A stretch of DNA of 20,412 bases, from positions 1-20,412 of the forward strand of contig CALSCO010000930.1 in the NCBI GenBank assembly GCA_943704415.1. The letters run 5' to 3'. Source of the DNA: Parvularia atlantis. Taxonomy: Eukaryota; Opisthokonta; Rotosphaerida. Of this stretch, positions 18,975-20,412 are shown piece after piece (the stretch's first letter is position 1; each line of letters opens with the position of its first letter). Below the pieces are notes generated by a model. The model did no database searches. It was not told the DNA's origin and worked only from the letters and a program-made list of their open reading frames with translations. The position numbers and the translations under genes are program-made.

Positions 18975-20412
18975 TCATATAGCCGACGCGCGCTTCACAC
19001 CGTGCCGGTCCAGCACGGCCTGTGTGCGCTTGAGAAAGGCGTCGGCATCGCGCATCGCCGTCTGGATCTCGTACACCCGGTGCTTGCGAAAGCTGCGGTC
19101 GTCGTTGTTCTGCGAGCACGCCGCGCCTGAGCCCAGCGGCCGAGCACGCCGCGCCGGCCGCACGCACGTCCACCTCGACGCCGTCAAGCTGCAGCAGCTC
19201 CTTCATCAGCGCCTCGCTGTAGCCGGCCGCCGTCGTCTCGATGCGGCGCAGCATCTTGGAGCGGTCGACCGGAGACCACGCGACGATAGTGGCCTCGTCC
19301 GGGAGACTGCTCTCCTGCTGGCGCACGGCCGTGTGCAGCTCGTCCAGCCTCGCCGTGCGCTGCAGCACCTTCTGCATCACCGGCGACAGCGTGGCCGGCG
19401 GCTTGTAGTCGCGCCACTCGTCGCCGGGTGTGCCGTTGCGCGGCGGCTGCGACGCTGCTGCTGTCTGTGAGGTTGATGCTGCTGGTGCGGGGCTGCCCCA
19501 GTTGATTGCGGTGGCCGGTGCCGCAGGTGCTGCTGGGTGCGCTGACACAGGGCTGCCCCAGTTGGTCGGTTGCGCTGGTGCGGGGCTGCCCCAGTTGATT
19601 GCGGTGGCCGGTGCCGCAGGTGCCGCCGGGGTGTCGGTGAGCGCCGTCGACCAGGCGAGCAATGGCTGGGTTGGCTGCTGCTGCGGTGACTGCTGCAAGA
19701 GCTGCGGCTGGATCGGCTGCGGCTGGGTCGGCTGGATCGGCTGCGGCTGGATCGGCTGCGGCTGGAACTGCTGCGGCTGAATCGGCTGCAGCTGAGTCGG
19801 CTGCAGCGAGGGTGCCAGGAAGTTCACTGGCTGCATTGGCTGAGGCTGAGCAAAGCCATATGCCGCTTGCATTGGCTGCGGCTGAGCAAAGCCATATGCC
19901 GGCTGCGTCGGCTGGCCAAAAGCAGGCTGCGCGAGCTGCTGCACGGGCGGCGCCATCGACAGGGCGGGCGGCGCGGCAAACGCCTGCGGAAACGCCTGCG
20001 GAAACGCCTGCGGAAACGCCTGGACGGGCCGCGACGGTGCCGACGGGAAGACGGCCGCTTGCTCTGGCGCGACCGCAAAGGTCTCCCAGCCGACCAACAC
20101 GGGTGCCGGCGGCGCCAGCGCAGAGGTTGCGGGCGTGAAGCTGGCCCAGTCAGACGCAGCCACGGGCGCCGAGATGGAGCGGCCCGCCGCGGTTGCTAGC
20201 CCCGATGAGGCAGGCGCCCAGGCCGGGGTGGCGAGGCTTACGGGGGCAGCGGGCGCAGCGGTATCGACGCCCCTTCGGGCGCTCCACCGATTGCCCTCGT
20301 ACTTGAGCTTGATGCTGCGCCGCGGGCGTCGTCACACACATGTGCGCCACGCAGCGCGCCCCTGCGCACGCACAACTCCGCCAGCCGGTCCTTCTCTTGG
20401 CTCGTCGGGCGC
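18975..20412 (-). CDS. ArfGAP-type protein with Gln/Pro-rich middle and BAG-like C-terminus, 5' partial
   Basis: Exons are 20412-20374 (partial), 20314-19168 and 19109-18975. The first two join to give RPTSQEKDRLAEFIKLKYEG, resembling the C-terminal helix of SMAP/AGE2-type ArfGAP domains (RRPQTD...FIRDKYE in SMAP), so the zinc finger should lie just beyond the window. A long region of NWGSP-x-P, PQAF, YGFAQPQPMQ and QPIQPQ repeats follows. The C-terminus has two helices, MQKVLQRTARLDELHTAV and KMLRRIETTAAGYSEALMKE, then LLQLDGVEVD spliced to RKHRVYEIQTAM. This resembles the BAG domain (LLxLDxI ... R+xRK..V.EIQ), which binds Hsp70 ATPase domains. ArfGAP function would place it on Golgi or endosome membranes. 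The ArfGAP tail and most of the BAG-like part share one continuous 1,147-nt exon, so they belong to one protein. Both domain calls rest on short motifs. Confidence 0.65.
19481..19623. repeat. Two exact 50-bp direct repeats coding NWGSP units
   Basis: An identical 50-bp stretch occurs at 19481-19530 and 19574-19623, encoding A-x-AINWGSPAPA on the minus strand, with a diverged third NWGSP unit between. Exact identity at third positions suggests recent tandem duplication or gene conversion. Confidence 0.8.
19690..19805. repeat. Degenerate 15-bp repeats coding QPIQP
   Basis: A string of GGCTG(C/G)-type units encodes QPIQPQ, QPTQ and QFQPQ blocks on the minus strand. The unit is about 15 bp with mild divergence, typical of a slipping Gln/Pro-rich linker. 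Confidence 0.65.
19832..19903. repeat. 36-bp tandem duplication coding YGFAQPQPMQ
   Basis: Two adjacent 36-bp units (19832-19867 and 19868-19903) differ at a few bases and encode a 12-residue repeat containing YGFAQPQPMQ in the Gln/Pro-rich region of the ArfGAP-type protein. Confidence 0.8.
19981..20016. repeat. 12-bp tandem repeat coding PQAF
   Basis: Three perfect copies of CGCCTGCGGAAA encode repeated PQAF on the minus strand, continuing into a fourth partial unit. Low-complexity spacer of the ArfGAP-type protein. Confidence 0.85.

Overview
The window is nuclear DNA from a GC-rich, intron-dense, gene-dense eukaryote. Genes are cut by very short introns (42-75 nt, one exception of 364 nt). 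Almost all introns start GTGCG(T/C), carry a CTGAC/CTCAC/TTGAC-like branch site 10-25 nt before the acceptor, and end in CAG or TAG. The transporter resembles fungal SLY41 and UBR1 has the standard eukaryotic domain order, so an early-diverging (chytrid- or blastocladian-like) fungus is my best guess. This is inference; no rRNA or organelle marker is present.

Eight protein genes alternate strictly in strand: (+) SLY41-like triose-phosphate/nucleotide-sugar transporter, 5' end off the window (1-1656); (-) UBR1 N-recognin E3 ubiquitin ligase, 33 exons, about 2,118 aa (9841-1751); (+) casein kinase 2 alpha, 8 exons, 364 aa (10642-12445); (-) nucleotide-sugar 4,6-dehydratase of the TGDS/RmlB type, 9 exons, 364 aa (14170-12633); (+) SET-MYND (SMYD) protein, 11 exons, about 487 aa (14177-16148); (-) choline-sulfatase-family protein, 9 exons, 531 aa (18330-16262); (+) unrecognised 140-aa single-pass membrane protein (18419-18946); (-) ArfGAP-type protein with a Gln/Pro-rich middle and a BAG-like C-terminus, 5' end off the window (20412-18975). 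All exon joins were derived by hand from reading frame, splice signals and family conservation.

The genes are unrelated housekeeping or signalling genes rather than a pathway cluster. The layout makes three divergent starts (800, 6 and 88 bp between start codons) and four convergent ends (94, 187, 113 and 28 bp between stop codons). I see no mobile element, virus-derived element, CRISPR array, tRNA or rRNA.

Most interesting points: (1) the sulfatase keeps the fold-defining motifs but has lost the formylglycine cysteine and two further catalytic positions, so it looks like a pseudoenzyme; (2) at least five introns in three conserved genes need a GC donor (GCGCGC or GCACGY), an unusually high share; (3) the TGDS-type and SMYD start codons lie head to head with 6 bp between them; (4) an ArfGAP tail and a BAG-like domain appear in one reading frame; (5) UBR1 carries a roughly 340-residue Ser/Pro/Arg-rich region in one giant exon between its RING and its C-terminal domain.
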